In this document: positions 1 through 12,334 of the stretch, piece by piece
Layout: each line of letters opens with the position of its first letter
How positions within the stretch are numbered: the first letter of the stretch is position 1
Origin: Cytospora piceicola
Lineage: Eukaryota > Ascomycota > Sordariomycetes > Diaporthales > Cytosporaceae
Direction: 5' to 3'
Length of the DNA: 64,000 bases
NCBI GenBank assembly: GCA_023375675.1
Contig: JALQBC010000032.1
Coordinates: forward strand, 450,209 to 514,208
Program-made: the position numbers and the translations under genes
Notes under the pieces: generated by a model
The model's input: only the letters and a program-made list of their open reading frames with translations
Database searches by the model: none
What the model was told of the DNA's origin: nothing

Positions 1-3000
1 TGTGTGTGCATTGCAGATGTGATCTTGACCGCTCGCCCGCACTATTGTCGTGCTGCGTGCGGGTTCGAATCCCCAGACAGCGAGCTCTCGCTCGGACATC
101 AATTGTCCCAAATTCCCCATGTCAGCCGCGGCTTGCGGCGCGCGACAGGGACACCTGCAGCCGTCAAGCTGCAGGCAACAGACAGCGTCATTGGCAATGA
201 CAAGGCCCCATCGCAAACGGAGATGCACGCACATAATTGCTACTACTAGTGTACCGTACTTGAACACTACACATGTGAGATGTGCGTGTCGGGTGGGGAT
301 AGCAGACACTCATTGATGGGGTTTATTGGCAACGGGACCGGTTAATCACTGTAGGCAGAATGCTCTCCAGGGGGTCTGGGGGTGAGGAACCCTGGGACGC
401 CGCCTGCAGGTAATAACGGGGTTCGCAAGAGCATTCTAATAAAAGCCAGCAAATAATCCCCAGGGCTGCTTTGGGGCTGTTCAGAGAAGCTCCGCTGTAT
501 TGTAATGATTACCGTCACCTGCGTAAAATTGGTCGTGCTCCGGTCCGGCATTTTCCCAGCTACAGTGACAGTCTGACAGTGCACCAATCTTTCCAAAATT
601 GAGGCGACTGACCTGCTGACCAGGTGACCTGTTGGGCCAGTGGACCATCACTAATAACTAATACCAGCGGTAACAATCGAGAATGATGTATGTATTTGGA
701 TGTTCGAGATCATCATCTTGTAGGTGCATAGACAATAAGAGAGCCTTATGACGAAATGTCGGCCTTATCCATGGATGCGAGGGCTCTTTTTGGAAGTTGG
801 TGTTTGGTTGCTTGGGCTTACCGATTGAGCTGTCGTCAAACCCAACAGCCACACGCACCAATAATGCGCGCCTCTTCACGCACGCACTGGAAGTACGTTG
901 CGATCGACCACAAAACGCGCCCATAGCTCAGACAACCCAAAAGCCTTGGACGAAGATGTAAAGAGGCTGCATCTGGTCGGGAGCTATCCATCTTATCTAT
1001 GACACCAAGCGCCGCCACGGTACAAATCATTACAGCACGACCGTGCCGCACGCGTAAAGTGATCTGCTTCATCCAAGGTTGTCCCATCCTGTTGGCCCCT
1101 ATCAAGCCTATGGTCTCGGTCCACTTGACCAGTCCGGCTCGATTGGCTTTTTCGGCCTCCTGCCCATCCTACACTGTACCTGAGAGGTAAGAAAAATAGC
1201 CCGCCTCAACTGCAACCCAAAGGCAGAAAAAAAGCTGGCAAAGCTGGCAGAAGAGGGCCCGGTCAAGACGGTGCAGATGCATGCGGCGGGAGACTTGGGA
1301 TGATCCCGCCAACACAACAGCCCAATCAACGACACAAAACGCGGAACCTGCGCGAGACCGGATTTTCGTCCCCAACTGGAGCCGCTATTGAATTCCAATG
1401 CATGTCGTTTTAGCAAGTACCGGTAGCCTGCGATCTGATGCTTTACAACTTGGCTCTTTGCGGCAAAATGGAAAATAAAAACACAAATACACGGCCACAT
1501 TGTTGCGGCTAGAATATAGAATGCCCACAGCGGTCCCGGTTTTGCGAACTTCCCCAGGCCTTTCGCGGGCCTAGAGATTACTTGCATAGGGAGGGGCCCT
1601 CATTGTCGAGCTGCATCCATAATACTCCGGAAACCAGGAGGCCAGTCAACCAACAGCCGCCAGGATGTTTCCGACAGTACTCATCATGTCTACGATATGT
1701 ATGTAGGGGGCGTGACTTGGTCAAGCCACATCAAACAAAGTATTGCTGCTCCATGCTAACAAGTACAAGCACGACTGACAAAATCACTTGCAACACCCAG
1801 TATCAATCAAACACGGATTTTCAAGCCCGCGGCCCATCAGACGGCTCCTACGCTGTGCAACCTTTTGTCGGGCAACCGATGTCTGACTGGCTGGCCAGCG
1901 TCTGTCAGATATCGTTGGTGGTTTGGTGCCGTATGTTGTGAGACAGTTTTGACATGTTGCTAATAGCAGACGAAGCCTGTCCAAGCAATCAATCAAGCTG
2001 GTGCAGCGCACAACGCTCTCCCTGATGTTCTGACGAGGAGGCGCGGGACAGAGAGTGGGCATATCTCCTTTTCCATACTGGACGCTCCGATCTTAATACG
2101 GCTTTTGAAACCGCCCGGCCTTTAGTTGTCACAGGAAAAGTAAAGCAGAGAAATTATTCCATATGACGAGGGTGTCTGGCGCAGCCCACTGACAATGAAT
2201 TGTCTAGTGAGGCAGTGTCACGCGGAGGCCTTGTGTAGAGAGAAATGCTGATCTACAGCGTTGCCCCATGCCTCGATAGATTCCAACGGACAGAGCGCTC
2301 ATCAGGGTCTTTTCCAGGGTCTCACCCGGGGTCTCTAGCCTTGAAGTTTGCCCAGCTACCATCGTCATCGTCATCCACTTGCACCACCGAGTTCGAGAGA
2401 AGCAGATTTGCGGCGATCACATGACAGGCCAAGTACGACCCCCTACTTTGTATACTAGATTCCCCCATCTTGGGCTGTCACACGAGCACCCGCTGTCGAT
2501 CTACATTTACCACCATAATGTTTCCTCGTTGAACCAATTCAGCCAAACCCTCCGGGGGGTACCTTACGGCTCGGCCTGGCGACGGGTCGAACATCAGCAA
2601 ACCTCCAGATGTCGGGAGCCAATACCGAATCGGCCAAGTTGGTCATGTCTCACAACCGGGAGGATTGAGGATACACATATCTTTCGAGGGTATCTCTGAC
2701 AATATAGGGCCAGCGTCGCCCGTATACATAGTCACCGGTCTTGTCTTGGTTGTCGCGCGGTTCCGTCAAGATCTGTTATAGTCGTAGCTGAGCTGAGCTT
2801 TTCACCCTACCATCCAAACTTGTGTGACGAGGCGCACCAATGAGGCTTCAGACGAGCAACTACTGTGCTTTACTCCTGAAACTTTTGCGAACACTCATGC
2901 TCGTTTGTAGACTCGTCGCTCGGCTCAGCCCCGATCTAGACGCATGTGGCTGGGTATCTGTCTGATACTAAAAATAACAGGACAAACGGCGTGGGTTCGT

Positions 3001-6000
3001 GTGAATGGACATCTGGAGTCATTGATACGATGATAGCATCCCCCACATTGCCTATTGAACATGAACTACTCTTACCTTTACGAAGGCCCGCTGCAAGGGA
3101 TCTTTCATGTTTTTGCGGACGGCGGCCCGGCGTCAGGGCTGCAAGACACACATGCTCCCGGTCCGCAATGTCTCAACTCCTAGGCTTCCGGAAGCACACC
3201 TGTGGACATATATCCACCTCGCAAAGGAGCCAGCGGGTGAAGTATGATACGGCGAGCGTTTGAAAAACAATACTATTTTGATATTGTTTGTCTCGACTCC
3301 ATCTCGGGACGCTCAAGCCACCTGCCTGGCGTGCAGCAGGTTCTCCGAAATCTTCTCTTCTACATACTTTGGCCGTTCGATCTTCATGCATGCAAGCTGT
3401 TCGTCACTGCATGAATCGGCACTTTGCAATTTGACTGGCCACCAGCGATCGCGAGACACCGTACTCCTCACTATTGCACGTGGGAAAGCATGGGCCGGTT
3501 TTTTTTGGTCCTTCTTCTTCTTTCTTTCATTCACCCGTTTTGCCAACGCATCAGATTGCCATGCTTTCCCCTCCCCAATTCATCCTGCAGAGAAGGTCCG
3601 GATGGATCCTCCAGGGCTCTTTTGGTGACCCTCCAGATGTGGAAATATTGAACTGAATGTGGGGTAACGGCCATGCTCCGTAAACCGAAGTACCTAGGTA
3701 CCTAAGTATATACCCCTCATCGACCCTAACCCACCACTAGTAATACATCACTCTCGACTTAGTGCTGAACCATTCCGGAACGGGACCTGCATCCTCGAAA
3801 GCAATATCTTCCGTTTTTGGCAAACTGTTTACATCGATCAAGTGAAAATGAGGGGGGCTGGGAAGACTGCTGGTTTATACTTTTCAGGACGCTCGTAGAC
3901 ACCAGTTGACGTGCTTTTCTGCTATTATTATGGTTGGAACTTCACGATAGCCGCCTGACTCACGGAAAGTTGGGCAGCGGTGAGCTTCAAGATGTCAAAT
4001 CTGCCTGCTTGACCCTGAATTTGACATTGGTGAGGGAACATTGTTCATCCAGAGGTTACCAAGGCACAACGATTTTACTGTCTCTGTCTGTTTCTTTCCC
4101 CTTCTTTCGCAGGCTAATCAATATGGCCTGTCCTGTGTTGCGCAATCCAGTGGCTGTTGACATTCGGCACTGTCAACAATGAACTGATCATCCTGGAAAG
4201 CTAACTGCTCTGGGGGCGCATTACACAGTAGGACTACTTCACACCCATAAAAACCCTCATGGAGGAGTCCCCCGGAGGCTGGTTGTGTCTAGGCCTGCAA
4301 TGGTAACCATGGGGACGGTTTGGCCGAGGCTGCAGCATTCTAGGTCTAGTACAGTACACGGCAATTCGGTCTGGTCCCACCGTGCCGAATTTTATGGTGC
4401 TCGGCGTGTTTCTCAGGGCGAGGAGGTTCTTGAGACGGGGATATAGTAATGAGATTCTTTCAACGAGTCTCCCGAGGCCGACCTGCTGCTTCTTGAGTCT
4501 TCGGCTGGTGAGCGAGCGGTGGCTCTGCAGAGTCATGCTCATGTGTTCTTCCGAAAATTTCCAACAGCCACCGTGGGTCTCATTCGATTAACGGAGCAGT
4601 CCGGAGGGACTCTGCGAGGGACCACTATGATCCGATAACATCGCGAAGAACTTGTATGAACAGCAACAGGAAGACAGCCTCAATTCGCAAATTGAGGGAA
4701 ATGAATCGAGCCGTACATTGAGTGCTCAATTGGATGGACAGGGATGGGAAAAACCTCTAAGACAAAGTCCTTCCGCATGCTGCTGAAGATGGGAAAGTGA
4801 CTTTGGTACCTAAGTACCCGGTCCGTGCTTCGGCCCAGGTATTTCTCAGCCTCGCGTGGCGTCAAATCCAGGACCCACCTTCCCACAGTCTGGTTCGTCC
4901 AACGCTCAGAACAACCTTGCAAGGCACGGACACCAGAAAATGCTGCACTTGCTTGCATTCTCAACGTTTGATCTTTGTTTTGTCGATGGACATGGTCTGG
5001 CATGTTCTGCATCAACCCCTTTCACTTCGGATCCTAACGCACTGATGACTGTGTTCTGCCCTCGTCGGACCTCTTTGCCGGGCAACGTCCACTCCACACC
5101 TCCTGTCGATCCACACGAACCAAGTCAATCTCGAATATGGCTGTCACCACAACTTAGCCCTTGAGCTGCTGCAGGAGACACGAACCGCGGTGGCTGGGAA
5201 ACCAGATCCGGAGATTCCACGGTTCAAGGATTGCTCCAAGCTCTGGTCATGAGGGCCTCAACTCCTGCACTCCAGCTTAAATGGCGCCCGCGGAGCACAG
5301 ACTGTGCCCCCGATTCCAGGTGACCCCGGGGCAGCTCCCTCTAGTACGGATCCGTGCATACTAGGGAACTTGGCGAGGCAGGCGAGGCCGACAATTCCAT
5401 CCGGTTTGATTCAGGATTCAGGGCCAAAGGATTGACTTTTGTGGAGCCTCGTCACCGCTTACAGAGTGCACGCGGTCCTGACAAAGGCCGAGCTGACTCT
5501 GAACTGTGTTGACAGCCTCGCATCGAGAATGTGGGGCTAGATGCGAACATTGTCCGGGGGAGTTCCTAGCGCAAGCGAGATTCGTAACCCTCCCCCCTGC
5601 CCCCCAACCCCCAAACTCCCAGACTCCCTGCTGCAGATTCTCAATATGCAAGTGCTGGGCACACTGTGGCCTGTGACTTTCCGGCCTTGGCAAGATGGGG
5701 TGATGGAGTTTGGCTTCGAAGATTTCTCGAACCAAAGCGTATCAAGCCAATGCCATTCTGATCCTTGCCAGGCGGCATGCTTATCTCCTCAGAGACTGCA
5801 CTAAGTGAGGGGTGACCGACCCATTGTGATGGGGATGGTGATTGCAGCACAGAAAAGTCAATCATACCACGGCTATCAACCACTGTGCGGTGTAATCGGC
5901 GGTATCATACCGCCTGTTCTCGCCATGGGCACATACAGGAGCCTACGATTGTCTCAAGAAGGCCACCAGAAGCACAACACGGAAAACCACTACCACGGCT

Positions 6001-9000
6001 TCGGACAAGGCGAGGCAATCGGTTTCAGGGGCAAGGCGTCAACTTCTTGTTACAGTGGGCCTCGAAACCCGCACCACACGGACTCTCACAGCCTCGCAGA
6101 TCTGTGTACCCCCAGACCGTTTTAATCAATGCATGTGGCTTGCGTAGTCTACAGAATACATACATTACGTTTTCTCGGCACTGTCACGACCCCGCGTGGC
6201 CGGTACCGAAGAAGCAGAAAGTAACAACTCCGCCGCGCCGCAGAAAAGGATTTCTGCGCGCTCCGGTTCGTGGGCCACGGTCCGCGACACTGGCGTCGCA
6301 CTTGCCAGCGTGATTAAGACGCGGCCGGTGACCCTGTCCTCAAATGGGCCTCTCCCGCGATGTGCCAACGACAGCGAACAGCCTTGTTGGTTGGTGGTTG
6401 CCAAGATGCACACACGCGGCGTTGCACTGCAGGCATCGACGCCGACGTCATTGGCCTCTGCCGTCACTGTTGGCCTTGCATAAACGACTGGCAAAGACCT
6501 TGAACCTCGCTCGGTCTTTACCCTGCCGGGTCCAACCCTCATCGCACTTGCTTACATCTCAACCTTGCTTTCGTCTTGATCAAATACCCTCGGTCAGCAG
6601 GCAGGAAGCTGATGACGAGACCGCTGCGAGCGCCTTGGTCTTGCGGATGACCTCTTGACAGCACTGGGGACTCACCGACGTTCCGTCATGATGGAACCTG
6701 CAATCTACAAGGGCTGCGGTTGGACGTCCAGCTTTATGACGAAGTCTCAAATTTGATGCTGGCGATGATGATCATGCAACACAACAATCAATTCTTTACA
6801 ACGCGTCCCTGACACAGTTTCACCCCGGCTCGACTGGTGATTATGCCGCAGTATCAGCGCCATGCCGTTTTCACATCGGGGCCACGTCTCCTGAGAGCCT
6901 GCATGAAGATGGCCCCAAATAGCCAGGATCCCAAAACGACGTCGGCGGTCAGATGGCATATGGTTGGGTCGGAGCACCTTTAGGGGTTTAGCCGGAACGA
7001 CGCGCCATACGCGTTCAGGGACGCGTTCCCATCCCACATGCATGCAACCCTCCAAAATGCTCTAGTGCGTGCATGAAGTACAAGCTGAAGCTGGGACGGG
7101 GGGGGGGTGTCGGCAGTACTGCAACACCGTGCAAGGGAGCTCTCGCAGATTGTGCAGGACGCCACGGCTACAAAAGTCCGGGCCGGCATGTGGGTGGTGG
7201 GAAAGGCTCCCCAGGCCGCCCATCTATGAGCCAGGCATTCACCAGTGGGACATCGCGAGGTAGACGCGAACTCACGCGGGGGTTTGCTATTGTTGGTTGG
7301 GAGCCAGAATACTCAACATCCCGTTCCGCTCTCGACTTTTTCATTTGTCATCCTCCGCGATGTCGTCTCGGATGTGACCTTAGCTGAGCTCACCCGTTGG
7401 CCGACCACGAGTACTATGGTATGCTGTCCCTTTTCCTTCGAGGGCACTCCCTTGCCTAGCAGCTAATATCACCGCCAGCCGAACCTTGGTGTCAATCTCC
7501 GACGAGAATGCCACTAAGCGGCGTGGTTGAAGTATCGGCTGCTAGCCGCCAACCAACGGCATTCGCACCGAGACGATGGGCCAGGACTAATGGATAGTCG
7601 CCGTCGGGCCTCGTGAGATCAACCTCCTTGCTCTCCTGCTGTGCCGTAGCTCAAGCCCGGGCGGAGAGCAATGCAAGACAATATGAGAGACAGATATATC
7701 GTCTACTGAGGTACCTATACGGATCACTTCAGGCTAGTCCGGAACGCCACGCCGTCTTGACTTGCCTTGCGGATGCTTCGTTGGATTTGCCAAGTCGAGA
7801 CTTATTATATCTCGTGGCTCGTAATTCTCGATTGCCTTCCAGTGACGGCGTGAGGGCGTGTGGTTCAGGGTCCAAGCGAAGGACGGCATGGGCCAACATG
7901 TCTCGGCTGATGAGATGGTTGGTTCTTATTCGTGATGCGGATCTCAACTACCATGAGCAACAACGACTGGAGTGGTGTTGACTATGCATGGTTCCCACGC
8001 TCTCAACTACGCGTGACAACCCTGTAGTCAGGGTCTTGATGGAAGAGGAGGAATGCCGAAGCAGGAGGTGACAGGGAAAGGCTCGCAAATGCATCCCAGT
8101 CCCGAGTACTCGGCGTCATGAACTCTCATCATCTTCGGATAACCACTCAGCCAGTTTCGGTGAAATCATTGACCGGTGTTGGGATTCGTGCCTTAGCCCA
8201 TCTGCATCCTCAACGCCTTTTTCCACACCGAGACAGTGAGGCCTCGTATACACTATATTGTGTGGTGATCCTGCATGATGATGCCGTGCTTCTCAAGGGG
8301 CAGCAGATCCCACGAGCTGTAGCAGCCTTGCGTCCCCCGTCTATGCAGTGCTCCAAGATCCATTGGTCACATGCCACCGGCGCGCTGGTTGTGAGTCTTG
8401 AGACCAACAGTTTCTCCACAGGGGCGATCCGTCGAAACGGGTTGGTGGAGCGCCCAGGACGGACGATCGTACAATTTCCGGGGAAGGAGGGGGTGGACAG
8501 AATTCAAATCGCAGCTAGAGCTGCAGGTCAGAGCTGGGAACCAGGTCCGTCTGAGTAATTCTGAACCCTGAAAGGAAAGGTTATCAATTACGCGATGTGG
8601 TTCATCAGCCCGAGACATTCTAATACCCAATCACCGCGGTCTACCATTATAGAAACTGCTGCGAGCCCCTCATCGGGTTTAAGCTTCCTGCTCGGAGCCT
8701 CAGCACCGGTAACAGGACTGACTAGAAATGGAAAGCTCCTCGTCGCCGCCCAAAGTTTGGCTGCTACCTTTTACTGGCCCAATTGGTCGACTTCCGAAAC
8801 AAACTCAGGGGCATATCATTGGTATTTTATCAATAATATGCTTGATGGACCGATGGTCCCATCATTCTCCTGCCGTATGTCGCGGATGAGGGAGGGAACG
8901 GACGCCGCCACACCGGTAGCACGTCTGTTCGCCGGTACCTGAAATAGTACGCCTTCCATTGGAGCTCGGCCGCGAGCCCTAAGGCGGATTTTTCCTACGA

Positions 9001-12000
9001 CGATGCACTTGTCACCAATAGCACCACCTTCTAACGGCGGAAGGGATCCTCGCATGATCTTTGGCCGAGAGATTGGAGATCACATTTCGCCATCAGCCTG
9101 GCGGCCCCCCCTGATCTACAAATCCTGTTGGTACTGTGCCACTCACAGTCTGGTGATAACGAGCACAAGCGCCTTCACATGCTTCACCAATGAAAACCAC
9201 TTTACGCGTAAGGTTCGCGTGCGCCTCCCGTCAGCGCACCCCGCCTCCTTCAGCTCCGTCCTTGCTTGACCTGCCAAATTCAGGATCTAGGGGACGTTTG
9301 TTGGCGGCCGTGCCTGGATTAGATTGACCCATCATACCGTTTCACCTTACACCTGTGGGATTCCCGTTGCCGGCCATCATTTCCGGCGTTGGACGGACTC
9401 TTACGATTCCCGCGACGGCTTTTGTATGCAGCGGCCGCTTCCTGTCTACTTCCTCGACTTTGTTCAAGCGTTAGTCAATTAGGCTGGACGGCATAAAATG
9501 ATCAACTTGGGCGTTCGATGTCTTGGAGGTGCGACTTTGGAGGCTTGACAGCGTTCCAGGCTGACCTTCGCGATACGAAAGCTTCATACCAGGATGGCCC
9601 CTCCCGCCCTATGAGGCTATCAACTACACGCAGGAAGACCAGCGACCTTCCTCCAACTTACAAGCTCTAGACCATCCAACAGTCTTGCACCAAGCCCCTC
9701 GGCAACCATGTATGTGTGTACTTTTGCTCGCGATTGCACTGACCATGTTCAAGATCAACTGCTGGACGTCACATCGTCACTAAAACCCAATGCTCATCTA
9801 GTGGACGCCAGCATATGTGAGAACTTCCATGGAGTTGTTTGCAGGTCGAATTGCGGTGACGTGTTGCAAGCTGAATCAGACATCTAGTTTATGACGCATC
9901 TGCACCGCGAGCTGGAGCACCATCCCGGCGTTCCTATCGAAGCCAAGGCATTGGAGTGCCGCTTCTCCAGGTCTGATCTTCGTGGGTGAGGGACACGGAT
10001 CGAACGGTTGTCTCAGCGACCTTCACGATAGGATGCCGAGGCTTGGCACACGCCATCTCTGTTTTGCCCTTTTGGTCTAGCCTTATCATCCATGGCTGTC
10101 CTCTCCATTATGGACACGGCCTAGGAGGTAAGCCATTTAACGGTCTCGATGCAGCTGGTTTGGTCACGTCCAGCATAATCCAAGATCCGTTCATGGACAC
10201 ATCACTGCGATCATGATAACTGACTGCGACATCATCGGCTCGTCTTCAGTGCTGCAGAATCCCAATGATATACTCAGGGGCTCCCGTCATCACCAATGAT
10301 CCGAAATGATCAAACGTGTCGAAGACCGGTGACGCAAAAGGCAGGCTGCCCCCACGGGAGAGATAGGTCGGCTAGGCGTCCATCCCATATTACTGCCGTG
10401 AGATGTTGACTCTGAGCTAGAGCCATCCTACGGTGCACCGGCAGCTTGGTTTACATGTTCAGTCAAGGATTCGTGGGCAACGTAGGCGTCACTGTCTCTG
10501 CTGTTGTGCAACTGTACACTTTTGAGATACGACTGGCTGCCTATATCTCTCCCAGATTGTCCCAAATTGTCTTGCAGGACCGTCGGAAGCGCCGTTTGGG
10601 GAAGCGAAGGGGGAGAGCGCGAATGCGGCCGGCTGGCAATGGGTGTTGTCTTCATACGAGCACGATGCTGAAGTGGCCTACAAGTCGTTGGTGAAATGCT
10701 CCTGTCAAAACATTGAAGTCAATGCCTGGATATTTTGTCCAGGTTGGCAGGTCATGTTTCACCTTTTCTTGTTGGTCAACTCTAGAGCCCCCTTCATTAC
10801 TGGGAGTTCCTCTCCGGACGCAGCATCAACTCCACAATTCGCAAGTACTGGTGTTCCACTGTCCCCGAAGAACAGCCACACCCGTGCCACGGCCTTTAGT
10901 GAAGATTTCCTGGAAGCATGGTGTTCTCGTAGCCAAGTGGTCGGGACTTGTGATCTTGTCTCTACATACTTACACACCCCCGAAATAATCAGGTCAAATA
11001 TGTCAAAAGCAAAGCATGTGACTGAGACAAACCCACATTCGAACCAGTTTCCAGGAGCTGAAAGGACCTCAGGAAGGAGGATCCCAGCTCTTTGGGTCTT
11101 GAACGTTTCACGCAGAGGTCGGAACACGTGCTCTCGACGTTGGAGATGTCTTGCTGGCCAAATGGCATTTTCCCCTACTGCCCTAGGTCTTCACCACGAT
11201 GGACTAAATCACGGAGGGAAAAGCGTGAGCCCTGCGGGTGTCAGGAAGCTACGTCTGAGCTGATAGGGTCTGCGGACTGGGGCTGGATCATTGAACCCCC
11301 TGGTTGTACCGGGACGGTCAATGGTTTCAATGAAGTCCCGGGCCCCAGAATGAAGCGTCTAGGTAGGCGGTCATTTTGTCGATTTATTTTTATATTTGAA
11401 CGCATTTTAATTGCACGGCTTGACCCTCTTTCCTAGCCTCAATACAGACACTATGGGCAGCAGTAGTTGTCTGGACAGGTAGAAACCCGAGTCTTCATGA
11501 GATGGGAACTGCTACAATGTAAGTTTTCGGCACATCGATCCAACCTCGTTACTCCTGCGAGGTTGCCCTTCTTTAGCTCCCGGCGAGGGCCTTTCTTGGG
11601 GTTGTCTTCCGCCTCCGGCGTTCAGACAGCTTCTTCAGTGCCGCAGCCAGAAACGTGTCAACCTGGAGTCCAGTCTCTAGGCTTGGAAACTCTTGCGTTC
11701 GATAACCTTCTCCGATGCATTCGGTCAATTGTCGAATTTGATGCTTTGACTTTCCGGAACAAAGACGCATTAGTTGCCCTTCCTAAAACAACCAGGGTTT
11801 CCAGAAACGCGGCAGTGTGGCAAACCGAACAGTTCTGCTCCTTTGTTCGGTCGCATCCGAAAGCGTCAATTGTTGATTTTCTGCACCTTTATCCAGAACT
11901 GCACTCCATTGTCGATGTTTCGTGATGCGCCGAAAATGGAAAAGTGCAGCCGGAATGCAAGACCCTAAGTTACTTTCCTTCAACACAGGCTTGGAGCGAT

Positions 12001-12334
12001 GGCTCAACGGTCGCATCCCTGGGCGTTTAGTAGAGAGACAAAAGACATGGCTATTGTCTACCATCTGCAAAGACCGGGCAAATAACATGTCTTTTGCGAA
12101 GGAGTTTCTTCCCCTGCACAGTTTTGTTTCCTGTCCTTCTCGCTTGTCATATTTTTGTCCGCCGCAAGCAAGAAACACACGAGCACTTGTCTCGTGAGAC
12201 TGCGTAAAGACATTGCGACGGCGCATCAAGGTGAGGAGGATTCGTAAGATCAAGCAACTCACTCCTAAACGACCTCCATTATCTGAACATCTCACTTTGC
12301 AGCTGTGCCATTGTCGACATTGTTACTGCCCAGA
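1..12334. other. Long gene-poor region without a supportable gene
   Basis: About 12.3 kb without a coding region I can support. Open frames exist on both strands (the longest is about 206 codons near 10.6-11.3 kb), but none shows a recognisable domain, a sensible start, or introns that join neighbouring frames into a longer protein. Base composition is ordinary for the window and not AT-rich, so this is not a RIP-degraded repeat of the kind seen at the right end. A G-run lies near 7,099. Possibilities include a long upstream region of the large gene that follows, non-coding RNA genes, or old unrecognisable repeats; the sequence alone does not decide. Confidence 0.55.

Noticed and set aside
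55..85. tRNA-like B-box (GGGTTCGAATCCCC) near the left edge
   Set aside because: The T-arm stem pairs poorly beyond three bases, no matching acceptor strand or A-box is visible, and no T-run terminator follows. The tRNA could start before the window, but what is visible does not support it.
10643..11925. Longest open frames in the left 12 kb (206 and 152 codons)
   Set aside because: No recognisable domain, no conserved-looking composition, and no introns linking them into a longer product; both look like chance frames.
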